Assembly: GCF_025145845.1 (NCBI RefSeq)
Contig: NZ_CP102253.1
Location: forward strand, 1,922,001 to 1,986,000
Length of the DNA: 64,000 nucleotides
Direction: 5' to 3'
From: Alistipes shahii WAL 8301
GTDB lineage: Bacteria; Bacteroidota; Bacteroidia; Bacteroidales; Rikenellaceae
Both the position numbers and the translations under genes were made by a program. Positions 44,792 to 54,458 of this stretch are shown piece by piece. The notes beneath the pieces were generated by a model. That model saw only the letters and a program-made list of their open reading frames with translations, had not been told where the DNA came from and ran no database searches. Position 1 is the first letter of the stretch, and each line of letters opens with the position of its first letter.

Positions 44792-46447
44792 ATGAAAAAG
44801 ATCATATTCATACTCGGTCTGGCGGCCGTCGTATTGGGCACCTCCTGTTCCGACGTGCTGGACCTGAATCCGGCGGACCGGTTTTCGCCGGCGACCGTCT
44901 GGTCCACCACCACTACGGCTGATAAATACGTCATCGGACTCTACTCCATCTTCGGGGCAAACACCGAGATGCGCGGCGGCGATGCCTATGCGTCGCCCCG
45001 ATTATCGGATGCCTATTCCGACATCCTGAAAAGCACCTCCTGGAATCAGTACAACCACAACTTCAACGCCACGCTCCTCCAGGAAACGGCTTTCAACAGC
45101 AACTCCGCCGGTGCGTTCGAGTGCTGGTCGAGTCATTATGACCGCATCCGCCGCGAAAACGAATTCCTGCGCGACGCGGCCGAATTCGGCCGCAAATTCG
45201 GTGAGGACTGGCTCAAGATTCGTATCGCCGAAGTGCGTTTCTGCCGTGCCTACGCCTATTTCATGCTGTGCCGGGTTTACGGCGGGGTGATTCTTCGCAC
45301 CGAAGTCGACGGCCCTGAGCAGAACGACAAAGCCCGTTCGACGGAGGAAGAGTGCTGGGGCTTCATCATTAACGAACTGAAGGAACTGGCTCCCGACCTG
45401 CCCTTGAAATGGGACAGCGACAACTCGGGCCGCGCCACTCAAAAAGCCGCATACGGTCTGTTGAGCCGCGTAGCGCTCTACGCTGAAAAATGGGATGTCG
45501 CCGCACAGGCCGCACGCGATTGCGCCACGGCAGAGGGTAATCTGGACCTGTCGAAGAACGGCTATGCCAAAATCTTCGAACTCGGCATCAACAGTCCCGA
45601 AGTACTCTTTGCCGTAGAATTCAAATCCAGCGTGATCGACCATGCCTACGACGCCTACGTGCGGCCCTCGGGCGATACAAAGGAGTTAGGCAAGCAGGTT
45701 TATTCGGGATTCGTTCCCACCAGCGAATTGGTCGACAGCTATGAAATGGCAGGCGACGGCGGCAATTTCTCCTGGGAGAAACACGGTAAGGATCCCTATG
45801 CGAACCGTGAACCGCGCTTCTACGCCACGATTCTCTATAACGGAGCCGATTGGATGGGGCGGAAGATCGAAAGCTTCGTTGGCGGCAAGGACGGATACAA
45901 GGCCTATGAAAACGCCGGAGCCGCCGGAACGACCGTAACGGGTTATTACCTGCGCAAATACCTCATAGACGGAGACAAGACGTGGGTCACGAGCGGCTCG
46001 GGACAGGACTGGATCGTACTGCGCTATGCCGAGGTCCTCCTGAACAAGGCTGAGGCACTTGCCATGGAGAACTGGAACAAGAACAGCGCCGAAGCGCTGC
46101 AGGCGCTCAACGATGTCCGCGCCCGCGTCGGACTGCCCGCGCGTGCCACCGCCGACAAGGAGACCTTCCTGGAATACGTGCGTCACGAACGCAAGGTGGA
46201 GTTGGCCGGCGAAGGTTTCCGCTACTGGGACCTGCGCCGCTGGCGGCTGGCCGAAAAAGTCATCGACGGGCAGAACGTGCACGGCGTTAAGATCTCCAAA
46301 CAGTCCGACGGTTCATTTACCTACGAGCAGGTCGATGCCGACGGCGGACACAAGCGCATCTTCTACGACCGTTATTACCGATTCGCCATTCCGCTTTCGG
46401 AGCGTTCGAACAATTCGCTCTGTACGAACAACGACGGATGGATCTAA
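44792..46447 (+). CDS. SusD/RagB glycan-binding lipoprotein
   Basis: The start at 44792 (MKKIIFILGLAAVVLGTSC) is chosen because it yields a lipobox and lies 20 bases after the SusC stop. 551 residues with SusD motifs: SDVLDLNPADRFSPATVW, RIAEVRFCRAYAYFMLCRVYGGV, the TPR-like AAYGLLSRVALYAEKWD, and the C-terminal YAEVLLNKAEALA, RHERKVELAGEGFRYWDLRRW. It forms a substrate-binding lid with the SusC encoded just upstream. A longer in-frame extension overlapping SusC is not credible. Confidence 0.93.
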   Translation: MKKIIFILGLAAVVLGTSCSDVLDLNPADRFSPATVWSTTTTADKYVIGLYSIFGANTEMRGGDAYASPRLSDAYSDILKSTSWNQYNHNFNATLLQETAFNSNSAGAFECWSSHYDRIRRENEFLRDAAEFGRKFGEDWLKIRIAEVRFCRAYAYFMLCRVYGGVILRTEVDGPEQNDKARSTEEECWGFIINELKELAPDLPLKWDSDNSGRATQKAAYGLLSRVALYAEKWDVAAQAARDCATAEGNLDLSKNGYAKIFELGINSPEVLFAVEFKSSVIDHAYDAYVRPSGDTKELGKQVYSGFVPTSELVDSYEMAGDGGNFSWEKHGKDPYANREPRFYATILYNGADWMGRKIESFVGGKDGYKAYENAGAAGTTVTGYYLRKYLIDGDKTWVTSGSGQDWIVLRYAEVLLNKAEALAMENWNKNSAEALQALNDVRARVGLPARATADKETFLEYVRHERKVELAGEGFRYWDLRRWRLAEKVIDGQNVHGVKISKQSDGSFTYEQVDADGGHKRIFYDRYYRFAIPLSERSNNSLCTNNDGWI

Positions 46448-46473
46448 TGATTAACCGCAAAAACAGAACGACT

Positions 46474-46857
46474 ATGAAACTCCGTAAATATCTTGCAGTA
46501 CTGGCCGTAGCGGCATTCGCATCGCTTGCGACATCATGCGCCGAAGCGGAAGACGAATTCATCCACACGGACAGTACGATTAATTCCATCGAAATCCAGC
46601 CCGCCGAAGGCGGAGCCGGTATCGCAGGAATCATCGACGAAACGACGGGCGAGATTTTCTTCCCCATTCCCAAAAAACTTCGTGAAAAATACGACGTGAA
46701 AAAGCTGATGGTACGCGCAAACGTGGCTTATGACACCTATATCTATCCGTCACTGTCGGGATTGAAAGACCTCTCCGATCCGATGGAGATCAAGGTTCGG
46801 GCAGGCGACAATGGATCGCGAACCTATACGCTGTGGGCTTTCTACACGCGCAGATAA
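46474..46857 (+). CDS. small DUF5018-like lipoprotein
   Basis: 127 residues from the ATG at 46474. The signal peptide ends at lipobox LATSC. The remaining ~105 residues form one Ig-like domain with the DUF5018 rhythm INSIEIQPAEGGAG, IIDETTGEIFFPIP, DVKKLMVRANVAYD and KVRAGDNGSRTYTLWA. It is about the length of a single DUF5018 N-terminal domain and stops there. It is probably a surface accessory (SGBP-like) of the SusCD pair. The next gene encodes a full-length relative. Confidence 0.7.
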   Translation: MKLRKYLAVLAVAAFASLATSCAEAEDEFIHTDSTINSIEIQPAEGGAGIAGIIDETTGEIFFPIPKKLREKYDVKKLMVRANVAYDTYIYPSLSGLKDLSDPMEIKVRAGDNGSRTYTLWAFYTRR

Positions 46858-46900
46858 CGAATTACAACGAATGAATAAATCTAAAATTAACTCGACCAAT

Positions 46901-48259
46901 ATGAAAAAGTTCAATTTGTTCGCTTACGCCACCCTGGCAGGTCTCGCGCTGTCGTTTGCAGCCTGTACGGACGACGATCCGGAAATCAGCAAACCCGGCC
47001 CGCAGATCGACCGCGGCGAAAAATGCCGTATCGAATCTTTCGTTCTGAATCTCCCCGAAGGGGAAACGCTTTCAGGCGATGTCTACGACTACGACAAATC
47101 GATCGACCTTGCCTATACCACGCCGCAGCTGGAAGCCATGAAGACGGCCACCGCCACGGTGAAACTCTCCGAAGGCGCAACCATCACGCCCGATCCCTCC
47201 GTGGCGGCCGACTATACGCAGCCGATTTCATTCACGGTGACGGGAGCCGACGGCAAGACCACCCGCATTTATACAACAAAGCCCGTTGAAAAAGTTGTCG
47301 TTTCCTATACCAAGATCGGTGCTCTGGCAGAGAAAACGGCCACTCAGATGGACATCACCGATCACACGAAATACCTGCAAATCGGCGTCAGCGGCGACAA
47401 GATCGTCATCGGCACCAAGGTATTCGACGGCAAGACGCTCGCTGCCGCAGGCAATCTGAACATGACCGGTTACGACGGATTGCAGGTCACCTCGCTGGCT
47501 AACGACGAGGCAGGACATCTGATCGCTTCACTGACCGCTGACGGCACGAGTGGATCGGCTCCTGTTACGTACGCCTGCTGGAAGAACGGATGCGACCAGC
47601 CCGCCGAAACGATCCTCGGTCCGTCGGACAGCGCCATCGCAGCGTTCCTCTCCGTGGGCGGCAACCTCGTCGAAGGCAAAGCGCTCATTACGGCATTGGG
47701 CGCACGCGTAGCCACTGGCCCGAGTTTCTGCTGGGGTTTCGCCGACGGCGTGCGTGGCGACTACTACAACCTGCTTACCGGACAGCCCTCGAACGACGGC
47801 TCGTGGAGCCAGATGGTTTCGGCCTGCTCGGGAGAGGTTTCGGGCACCTGGTTCATGTGGGATGCCGTGGCCGGCGGTCACAACGTATTGACCTGGGAAG
47901 GCTGGGACGGCACATCCTCGCTCAATCTGAAGCAGATTCCGGGAGCAGCGCCCAACGGTCCGAACAACTGGGGTAACTACACCAAAGGTTCGATCCGCGC
48001 TTTCATGTTCAACGAAAAGGCTTATGCCGCCGTCTTCACCACCGGCTGGCCCTGCACCTACGTCTCGATCGTGGACTCGAACGGCGAATTCCTGCTCAAC
48101 CCCACCGAGGCGACGCTCAATTACGCGATCTCGGACGCCAACCCCTACCGCCCCGTCGGAACATTCGTGTATAACGAAAAGGAAAACTGCGGTTACGTAT
48201 ACGTACTGGTTCCCGGGCACGCAGTCAAGAGCTGGAAACTGGAGATCACTTACGATTAA
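46901..48259 (+). CDS. DUF5018-type surface lipoprotein, full length
   Basis: I choose the ATG at 46901 (MKKFNLFAYATLAGLALSF) because it places the lipobox FAAC at about residue 20; an in-frame ATG at 46871 is possible. N-terminal Ig-like DUF5018 domain (ESFVLNLPEGETLSGDVYDY through TTRIYTTKP) at ~25-130, then a ~320-residue beta-rich C-terminal part with propeller-like repeats (DHTKYLQIGVSGDKIVIGT, KAYAAVFTTGWPCTYVSIVD). It sits in the place of surface glycan-binding proteins downstream of susCD. A terminator follows within 95 bases. Confidence 0.75.
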   Translation: MKKFNLFAYATLAGLALSFAACTDDDPEISKPGPQIDRGEKCRIESFVLNLPEGETLSGDVYDYDKSIDLAYTTPQLEAMKTATATVKLSEGATITPDPSVAADYTQPISFTVTGADGKTTRIYTTKPVEKVVVSYTKIGALAEKTATQMDITDHTKYLQIGVSGDKIVIGTKVFDGKTLAAAGNLNMTGYDGLQVTSLANDEAGHLIASLTADGTSGSAPVTYACWKNGCDQPAETILGPSDSAIAAFLSVGGNLVEGKALITALGARVATGPSFCWGFADGVRGDYYNLLTGQPSNDGSWSQMVSACSGEVSGTWFMWDAVAGGHNVLTWEGWDGTSSLNLKQIPGAAPNGPNNWGNYTKGSIRAFMFNEKAYAAVFTTGWPCTYVSIVDSNGEFLLNPTEATLNYAISDANPYRPVGTFVYNEKENCGYVYVLVPGHAVKSWKLEITYD

Positions 48260-48305
48260 CAAACCTTACACCTGTCACGACAGGTCTTGACGAAACCGTA
48301 TCAAT

Positions 48306-48359
48306 CCGCATTCTTCCCGGTCCGGGCCCGTTCTCGGGCCGGAGGAATGCGGTTCTTTT
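48306..48359 (+). terminator. terminator after the SusCD operon
   Basis: CCGCATTC (48306-48313) pairs with GAATGCGG (48345-48352) with an inner GGGCCCG-type stem, then TTCTTTTA. It lies 10 bases before the next gene, so partial read-through into the nine-gene operon is possible. Confidence 0.75.
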
Positions 48360-48369
48360 AACACGACCC

Positions 48370-49653
48370 ATGAAAATAAGCACCTTTTTTACAGTCATCC
48401 TCTTCGTTGCAGCGACATCGATATCCTGCGGCGGAAACTCCGCCCGGACGCTTCGCGCCGCCGACGGTGGAAAACCCAAAATGCTCTGGTTCGACGCAGA
48501 GGCCAATTTCAAGCGCTTCGCTTCGCAGGATTCGATCCGCTACTATTTGGACCGCACCGTCGAGTGCGGATTCAACCACATCGTCGTGGACGTGCGCCCC
48601 ATTTCGGGCACCGTGCTCTACGAAAGCGATATGCTGGAACCGCTCACCGTCGTCGGTCCGGACACCGTCCGCCGCGATTGGGACTACCTGCAATGCTTCC
48701 TCGACGAAGCGCGTAAAAGGGAACTAAAAGTGACCGTCTCGACGATGATTTTCCCTGCGGGATTCACCACGTTCCGCCAGGGAGCGGCCTACTCCGACCC
48801 GGAACTGGCGGGCCGAACCTGTGTCGAATACACGCCCGAAGGGAGGAAAGACATCAAGGACGACCCGACGAAAGTCGCAGCGTTCCTCAATCCCGTACTG
48901 CCCGAAAATCAGGAGTACGTGCTGCGTTTCGCACACGAACTGCTCACAAAATACAAGTTCGACGGCTATGCCCTCGACTATTGCCGCTTCCCCGATGCTG
49001 AGAGCGATTTCTCGCCCGCTTCGCGCGAAGCGTTCGAAACCTACCTCGGACACGGTATCGACCGTTTCCCGGAGGATATATTCACCTACGACGCCAACGG
49101 AGCCCGCGTGGCAGGCCCCTACTATAAACAGTGGTGGGAGTTCCGCTCGGGAGTCATCCGCGACTTCATCGCCCGAATACGCGCGACGGTGGATGAGCTG
49201 CAACCCGGCGTGAAACTGGAGTATTGGGCCGCCTCGTGGCTGCACGCCATCTACACGCAGGGCCAGAACTGGGCCAGCCCGCGTTCGCGCTTCCACGAAG
49301 CCTATCTCGACGATTGGGCCACGCCGACCTACAACCGCACCGGATTCGCCGATCTGCTCGATGTCTTCATCACGGGAACCTACCTCGAAAAGGTATGGGG
49401 CATGGACGATCCCGAATCCATCGAGTACGGTCTCGCCCGCTCGCTGAAGGATGTCGACGGCGACTGTGCGGTCTACGGTTCGCTCTACGCCCAGAACCAT
49501 GTCGATCAGTTCGAAGACGCCGTATACCTGTGTCTTTCGCGCACGGACGGTGTGATGGTCTTCGACATCATTCAGGTCATCGAAAACGATCTATGGGATG
49601 ACATCAAACGTGGTATCGACCGGGCTGAAAAAGAACAGAAAACTCAAAAATGA
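48370..49653 (+). CDS. GHL10-type (DUF187) glycoside hydrolase-like lipoprotein, copy 1
   Basis: 427 residues, lipobox SISC. TIM-barrel of the GHL10 family (PF02638): MLWFDAEANFKRFASQDSI, FNHIVVDVRPISGTVLYES, KVTVSTMIFPAG, FDGYALDYCRFPDAESDFS and WAASWLHAIYTQGQNWAS. The Asp residues in ALDYCRF are typical of the family's active-site area. Substrate unknown. First gene of a tightly spaced nine-gene operon; the next gene is its paralog, beginning 5 bases later. Confidence 0.85.
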   Translation: MKISTFFTVILFVAATSISCGGNSARTLRAADGGKPKMLWFDAEANFKRFASQDSIRYYLDRTVECGFNHIVVDVRPISGTVLYESDMLEPLTVVGPDTVRRDWDYLQCFLDEARKRELKVTVSTMIFPAGFTTFRQGAAYSDPELAGRTCVEYTPEGRKDIKDDPTKVAAFLNPVLPENQEYVLRFAHELLTKYKFDGYALDYCRFPDAESDFSPASREAFETYLGHGIDRFPEDIFTYDANGARVAGPYYKQWWEFRSGVIRDFIARIRATVDELQPGVKLEYWAASWLHAIYTQGQNWASPRSRFHEAYLDDWATPTYNRTGFADLLDVFITGTYLEKVWGMDDPESIEYGLARSLKDVDGDCAVYGSLYAQNHVDQFEDAVYLCLSRTDGVMVFDIIQVIENDLWDDIKRGIDRAEKEQKTQK

Positions 49654-49657
49654 CAAG

Positions 49658-50995
49658 ATGAAAAAATCCATCCTGATACTTTGTGTCCTGCTGATGGCGG
49701 CGATTCCGTCCGCCTGCACGGAATCGCATAAAACCCCTCCGGAACTCGACAAGCCGCAACCCGGGCCGAACCCCGATCCGAAACCGGAACCCTCAGAGGG
49801 AAAGGAAAAAATGCTCTGGTTCGATGCCGAGGCCAACTTCCAGCGATTCTCGACACAGGCCGGTATCATCGCCATGCTCGACAAAACACAGGAAGCGGGA
49901 TTCAACAAGATCGTCGTGGATGTGAAGCCCGTCGAGGGGGACGTACTCTACAAAAGCGAGTTCATGACCCAAGCGACGACTATCGGTTCAGTTAACGTTG
50001 CCGACAGAGGTTGGGACTACCTCCAGTTTTTCCTCGACGAGGCACATAAACGGAACCTGAAAGTGACCGTCTCGACCACCGTATTCCCCATGGGCATGCC
50101 CAGCACCAGACAGGGACCCGCCTACCGGGGCACGACATGGAAGGGGAAAACCTGCATGCAATACAAGCCCGAGGGCATGGTCGACATCAAGGATGACCCC
50201 ACGAAGGTCGCAGCGTTCCTCAATCCCGTCCTGCCCGAAGTTCAGGAGTTCGCCCTGCGTTTCATTCGTGAAATAGTCACCAACTACGATTTCGATGCCT
50301 ACGCGCTCGACTACTGCCGTTTTCCGGACTATCAGAGCGATTTCTCGGAAGCATCCAAAGAGGCGTTCGAAAAGTACATTGGCGGACTCGTCGAGACGTG
50401 GCCGGGCGATGTCTTCACCTACAACGCTTCCGGCGAAAGAGTCCCCGGCAAATACTACAAAGAGTGGTGGGAGTTCCGCTCGATGATAATCCACGACTTC
50501 GTAGCCCGCGTTCGCAAGGAGATCAAGGCAATCAAACCGGACGTAAAATTGGAATATTGGGCCGCTTCGTGGTGGGGCGCACTCTATGCCAACGGACAGA
50601 ACTGGGCCAGCAAGGCGTTCCGTCCGCTAACGGATCAGGATGCGTGGTCGTTCAACTCTTGGTGTTCGATCAATTACCACCAGACCGGTTTCGCCGATCA
50701 GCTCGACACGTTCCTGCTGGGGACCTACCTGCCCCGCGTGTACGGACCCGACGACGGCGAGTCGATCGAATACGGTATCAACCGTGCCGAGCGCTTCCTG
50801 CTCAACGCCTGTACCTATTACGCGACGGTGGATTGCTCGCAGAAGACATTCGACATCGAGGAAGCCTGCTATTACTGCCTCAAACGCACGGCCGGGCTGA
50901 TGGTCTTCGACATCGTTCATGTCATCAACAACGATATGTGGGTCGCCATCAAGCGGGGCATCGACCGTTACGAAGCGGAGACGGCAACCGAATAA
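49658..50995 (+). CDS. GHL10-type glycoside hydrolase-like lipoprotein, copy 2
   Basis: The start at 49658 gives signal peptide and lipobox IPSAC, followed by a Pro-rich linker (DKPQPGPNPDPKPEPSEG) that lifts the domain off the membrane. The TIM-barrel repeats the blocks of copy 1: MLWFDAEANFQRFSTQ, FNKIVVDVKPVEGDVLYKS, KVTVSTTVFPMG, FDAYALDYCRFPDYQSDFS and WAASWWGALYANGQNWAS. 445 residues. The linker, missing in copy 1, is the main difference and suggests a different cell-surface position. Tandem duplication is the likely origin. Confidence 0.85.
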   Translation: MKKSILILCVLLMAAIPSACTESHKTPPELDKPQPGPNPDPKPEPSEGKEKMLWFDAEANFQRFSTQAGIIAMLDKTQEAGFNKIVVDVKPVEGDVLYKSEFMTQATTIGSVNVADRGWDYLQFFLDEAHKRNLKVTVSTTVFPMGMPSTRQGPAYRGTTWKGKTCMQYKPEGMVDIKDDPTKVAAFLNPVLPEVQEFALRFIREIVTNYDFDAYALDYCRFPDYQSDFSEASKEAFEKYIGGLVETWPGDVFTYNASGERVPGKYYKEWWEFRSMIIHDFVARVRKEIKAIKPDVKLEYWAASWWGALYANGQNWASKAFRPLTDQDAWSFNSWCSINYHQTGFADQLDTFLLGTYLPRVYGPDDGESIEYGINRAERFLLNACTYYATVDCSQKTFDIEEACYYCLKRTAGLMVFDIVHVINNDMWVAIKRGIDRYEAETATE

Positions 50996-51011
50996 GTAAA
51001 ACAGTTGCACC

Positions 51012-52979
51012 ATGAAAAAACTCCTTCTTATCGCCGCAGCCGTGCTGGCCGGGGCTTCGGGGCTCCGGGCCCAAGAGTACACGGCGATATCTCCCGACGG
51101 AAAAATCACGGTGACGGTATCGACCGCGCCCGAACTGCGCTGGAGCGTCACGCGCGAGGGCGAACGGCTGCTCGACGCAAGCCGCATCGGCATGAAGATC
51201 GCCGGGGCCGAGCCGTTCGGCGCGGCGCCCGTCGTGCGGCGGGCCGAACGGCGGCGCATCGACGAGCGCAGCACGGCGCCCGTTCCGACCAAGTTCCGCA
51301 CGCTGCACGATCGCTGCGAAGAGCTTCTGCTTACGTTCCGCGGCGGCTGGGCCGTCCGCTTCCGGGTCTACGACAACGGCGCGGTCTACCGTTTTGAAAC
51401 GGCGCGAAAGGGGACCGTCGACATCGAGTCGGAGACCGCCGAGCTGAATTTCGCCGCCGATTTCGAGACCCTCTGGCCCCGCGAGGAGAACCCCGATTTC
51501 ATCTCCCACTGCGAAGCGTTCTTCGACCGCAAGCACCTCTCGGAGCTCGACGCGAAGCGGTACGCCTACCTGCCCGTGTGGTTCTCCTCGCCGCGCGGCA
51601 CGCGCATGGTCGTGACGGAAACCGATCTGGAGGACTATCCCTGCCTGTTCCTGTTCGGCGGCGAGGGACACAGCCTCCGCGCGCAGTTCCCGCCCGTGGT
51701 GCTCGAAGCCCGGCTCAGGGAGGGTTCGGACCGCAACGAGGAGCTGGTGAAAAAAGCGCCCTACATCGCCCGGACCCGAGGCACGCGCACGTTTCCGTGG
51801 CGCGTGGTGACCATCGACCCCGACGACCGCGCGCTGCTGGAGAACAACCTCGCCTACCAGCTCGCGTCGAAACCCGTCGAAGGCGACGCCTCGTGGGTGC
51901 GGCCGGGCAAGATTTCGTGGGAGTGGTGGCATTCGCTCAATATCTACGGGGTCGATTTCCGCTCGGGGGTCAACACCGCGACCTACAAGTATTACATCGA
52001 TTTCGCGGCCAAATACGGCATCGACTACATCCTGCTGGACGAAGGGTGGTCCGTGAGCACGCTCAATATCAAGGAGCCGCGCCGGGAGATCGACCTCGGG
52101 GAGCTGATCCGCCACGGCCGCGAAAAGGGCGTCGGCGTGGTGCTCTGGACGCTCTGGAACCCCATGAAGAAGGACCTGGAAGGCATCCTGGACACCTACC
52201 GCGACTGGGGCGTGAAGGGCATCAAGATCGACTTCATGCAGCGGTCCGATCAGGAGATGGTCCGATTTTACGATGAGATCGCCCGCGCGGCGTTCGACCG
52301 CGGTCTGATCGTGGATTTCCACGGGTCGTTCAAACCCGCGGGGCTCCAGCGCAAATACCCCAACGTCCTCTCGTTCGAAGGAGTTTACGGCATGGAGCAC
52401 GACAAATGCTCGACCGATATTTCGCCCGTCCACGACTGCACGCTGCCCTTCACGCGCATGGTCGCCGGACCGATGGACTACACGCCCGGCGCCACGCGCA
52501 ACGCCACCCGGGCCGATTTCGCCATCAGCTGGGACAACCCGATGAGCCAGGGCACGCGCGCCCATCAGGCGGCGCTGTACGTCGTCTTCGAAAGTCCGCT
52601 TCAGATGCTCTGCGACTCGCCGTCGCACTACCTGCGCGAAGCGGAGTTCACTGCCTTCATCGCCGCCGTGCCGACCGTGTGGGACGAAACGGTGGGGCTC
52701 GCCGCCTCGGTGGGCGAGTACGCCGCCGTGGCGCGCCGCAGCGGTGAGAAGTGGTACATCGGAGCCATCACCGACTGGACGGCCCGCACGCTGGAGGCCC
52801 CGCTGAAGTTCCTCGACGGTGGCCGCTACCGCATGAAGGTCTTCGCCGACGGGGTGAATGCCGACCGCATCGCGCGGGATTACCGCACCGAAACCCGTGA
52901 AGTCACGCGCGACGACGCGATCGCCCTGCGGATGGCCCCCGGAGGCGGTTGGGCCGCCGTTCTCGAACCCGTGAAATGA
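51012..52979 (+). CDS. GH97 glycosidase, retaining (alpha-galactosidase-like) type
   Basis: 655 residues with signal peptide ending LRAQ. N-terminal beta-sandwich (YTAISPDGKITVTVSTAPEL), catalytic barrel ~290-570, C-terminal beta domain. GIKIDFMQRSDQE carries Asp407 and SFEGVYGMEH carries Glu462. The 55-residue spacing equals that recalled for the nucleophile and acid/base of the retaining Bacteroides GH97 enzyme BT1871. The HHET motif of inverting members is absent. The likely substrate is an alpha-galactoside or similar alpha-linked sugar. Confidence 0.9.
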   Translation: MKKLLLIAAAVLAGASGLRAQEYTAISPDGKITVTVSTAPELRWSVTREGERLLDASRIGMKIAGAEPFGAAPVVRRAERRRIDERSTAPVPTKFRTLHDRCEELLLTFRGGWAVRFRVYDNGAVYRFETARKGTVDIESETAELNFAADFETLWPREENPDFISHCEAFFDRKHLSELDAKRYAYLPVWFSSPRGTRMVVTETDLEDYPCLFLFGGEGHSLRAQFPPVVLEARLREGSDRNEELVKKAPYIARTRGTRTFPWRVVTIDPDDRALLENNLAYQLASKPVEGDASWVRPGKISWEWWHSLNIYGVDFRSGVNTATYKYYIDFAAKYGIDYILLDEGWSVSTLNIKEPRREIDLGELIRHGREKGVGVVLWTLWNPMKKDLEGILDTYRDWGVKGIKIDFMQRSDQEMVRFYDEIARAAFDRGLIVDFHGSFKPAGLQRKYPNVLSFEGVYGMEHDKCSTDISPVHDCTLPFTRMVAGPMDYTPGATRNATRADFAISWDNPMSQGTRAHQAALYVVFESPLQMLCDSPSHYLREAEFTAFIAAVPTVWDETVGLAASVGEYAAVARRSGEKWYIGAITDWTARTLEAPLKFLDGGRYRMKVFADGVNADRIARDYRTETREVTRDDAIALRMAPGGGWAAVLEPVK

Positions 52980-54451
52980 AAACCAGCGCGTTCATCCTCT
53001 TTGCGGCGCTGCTCGCCGCCTCGTCTCTTTCCGTCACGGGGCGGGCGGCCACGCGCACGATCGATCTGTGCGGCCGCGTGACGGCTTCCGGCAGGGGCGT
53101 GACGGGAGTTTGCGTCACGGACGGCCGCACGATCGTGCGCACCGACGCCAAAGGGCGCTACCGCCTGCCGTCGGACACGGAGGCGGAGTTCGTCTACCTG
53201 ACGCTGCCCGACGGGTACGAAATCCCCCTGCGCGACGGCACGCCCTGCATCTACCGGCGCATCGCTCCCGGCAGACGGCGCTACGATTTCGCGCTGGAGC
53301 CCGCGGTGCAGGACATGACGCGCCACCGCCTGCTGGCGGTCGCCGATCCGCAGGTCTACTTCGAGTGCGAGCTGGACAGCGTGCGCCGGGCCGCGGACGA
53401 CATGCGGCTGACGGCCGCCGACGGAGTGCCGACGCTGGGGGTGGTCTGCGGCGACATCATCGGCGACATCGACCGCAGGCCCCCGCTTTTCGAACCGGTT
53501 AGCGAGGCCCTCGCCGCGAGCGGGGTCGCGTTCTTCTACGTCGCGGGCAACCACGACATGGACCTCGGCGTGCGGACGAGCGACCGGGCGAAACGCTCGT
53601 TCAAGGAGCACTTCGGCCCGACCTACTACGCTTTCGACCGCGGCCGCGTGCACTACGTGGTGCTCGACGACTGCTTCTACATCGGCCGCAGCTACCTCTA
53701 TGTGGGGTATCTCGACGAGCGGCAGCTCCGCTGGCTGGAGCAGGACCTCGCCACCGTCCCGGCGGGCCGCACGGTGGTCGTCTGCCTGCACATCCCGACC
53801 TGGTCGCGCGCGGCGCGGAGCGGTGAATGGAGCCGCGAGGAGTCGCACAAGGTGCTCAACAACCGCCGGGCGCTCTACCGGATGCTCGAACCCTACAACG
53901 CCCATATCCTCTCCGCGCACGAACATTACAACGAAAACTACACCCCCGAGCCGCACCTCTTCGAGCACGTCCACGCTCCGCTGAGCACCCTTTTCTGGCA
54001 GGCCCCGTGGAGCATGGACGGCATTCCGGCCGGGTACGGGGTCTACGAGTTCGACGGCGACGGCCTCACGTGGTACTACAAGGCCGCGGACCACCCCCGC
54101 AGCCGGCAGTTCACGGCCTACGGCGTCGGCGAGGACCGCCGCCGCCCCGACGCCGTGACGGTCAACGTCTGGAACTGGGACCCCGCCTGGCAGGTCGTCT
54201 GGTACGAGAACGGCGAGCCGCGCGGACCGATGACCCGTTACACGGGGTACGACGCGTCGATCTACGACTACGTGGCGCGTTACAGCGAGCATTTCAAGCA
54301 CAAAAACATCGGCGCGGACCGCACCGAACACCTCTTCCACGCCCTGCCCGCGTCGCCCGATGCGCATATCCGCGTCGAAGTCCGCGACCGATTCGGCCGG
54401 CTCTCGGTCTGGGAGAGCGGCACGGGCTATTCGACACCGAAAAAACCATGA
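52976..54451 (+). CDS. secreted calcineurin-like phosphoesterase with N-terminal carboxypeptidase-regulatory-like domain
   Basis: The start overlaps the GH97 stop (ATGA), giving MKTSAFILFAALLAASSLSV and 491 residues. An Ig-like domain at ~25-110 (GRVTASGRGVTGVCVTDGRT) precedes the phosphoesterase: VADPQVYF, VVCGDIIGDID, VAGNHDMDLG, LHIPTWSR and SAHEHYNENY, then a C-terminal beta domain with WYYKAADHPRSRQF. The His in AHEHY replaces the more usual GHxH. It is a paralog of the C-terminal part of the fusion gene at 58271. Likely dephosphorylates the glycan or a cell-surface ligand; inferred. Confidence 0.85.
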   Translation: MKTSAFILFAALLAASSLSVTGRAATRTIDLCGRVTASGRGVTGVCVTDGRTIVRTDAKGRYRLPSDTEAEFVYLTLPDGYEIPLRDGTPCIYRRIAPGRRRYDFALEPAVQDMTRHRLLAVADPQVYFECELDSVRRAADDMRLTAADGVPTLGVVCGDIIGDIDRRPPLFEPVSEALAASGVAFFYVAGNHDMDLGVRTSDRAKRSFKEHFGPTYYAFDRGRVHYVVLDDCFYIGRSYLYVGYLDERQLRWLEQDLATVPAGRTVVVCLHIPTWSRAARSGEWSREESHKVLNNRRALYRMLEPYNAHILSAHEHYNENYTPEPHLFEHVHAPLSTLFWQAPWSMDGIPAGYGVYEFDGDGLTWYYKAADHPRSRQFTAYGVGEDRRRPDAVTVNVWNWDPAWQVVWYENGEPRGPMTRYTGYDASIYDYVARYSEHFKHKNIGADRTEHLFHALPASPDAHIRVEVRDRFGRLSVWESGTGYSTPKKP

Positions 54452-54458
54452 CAGCACG

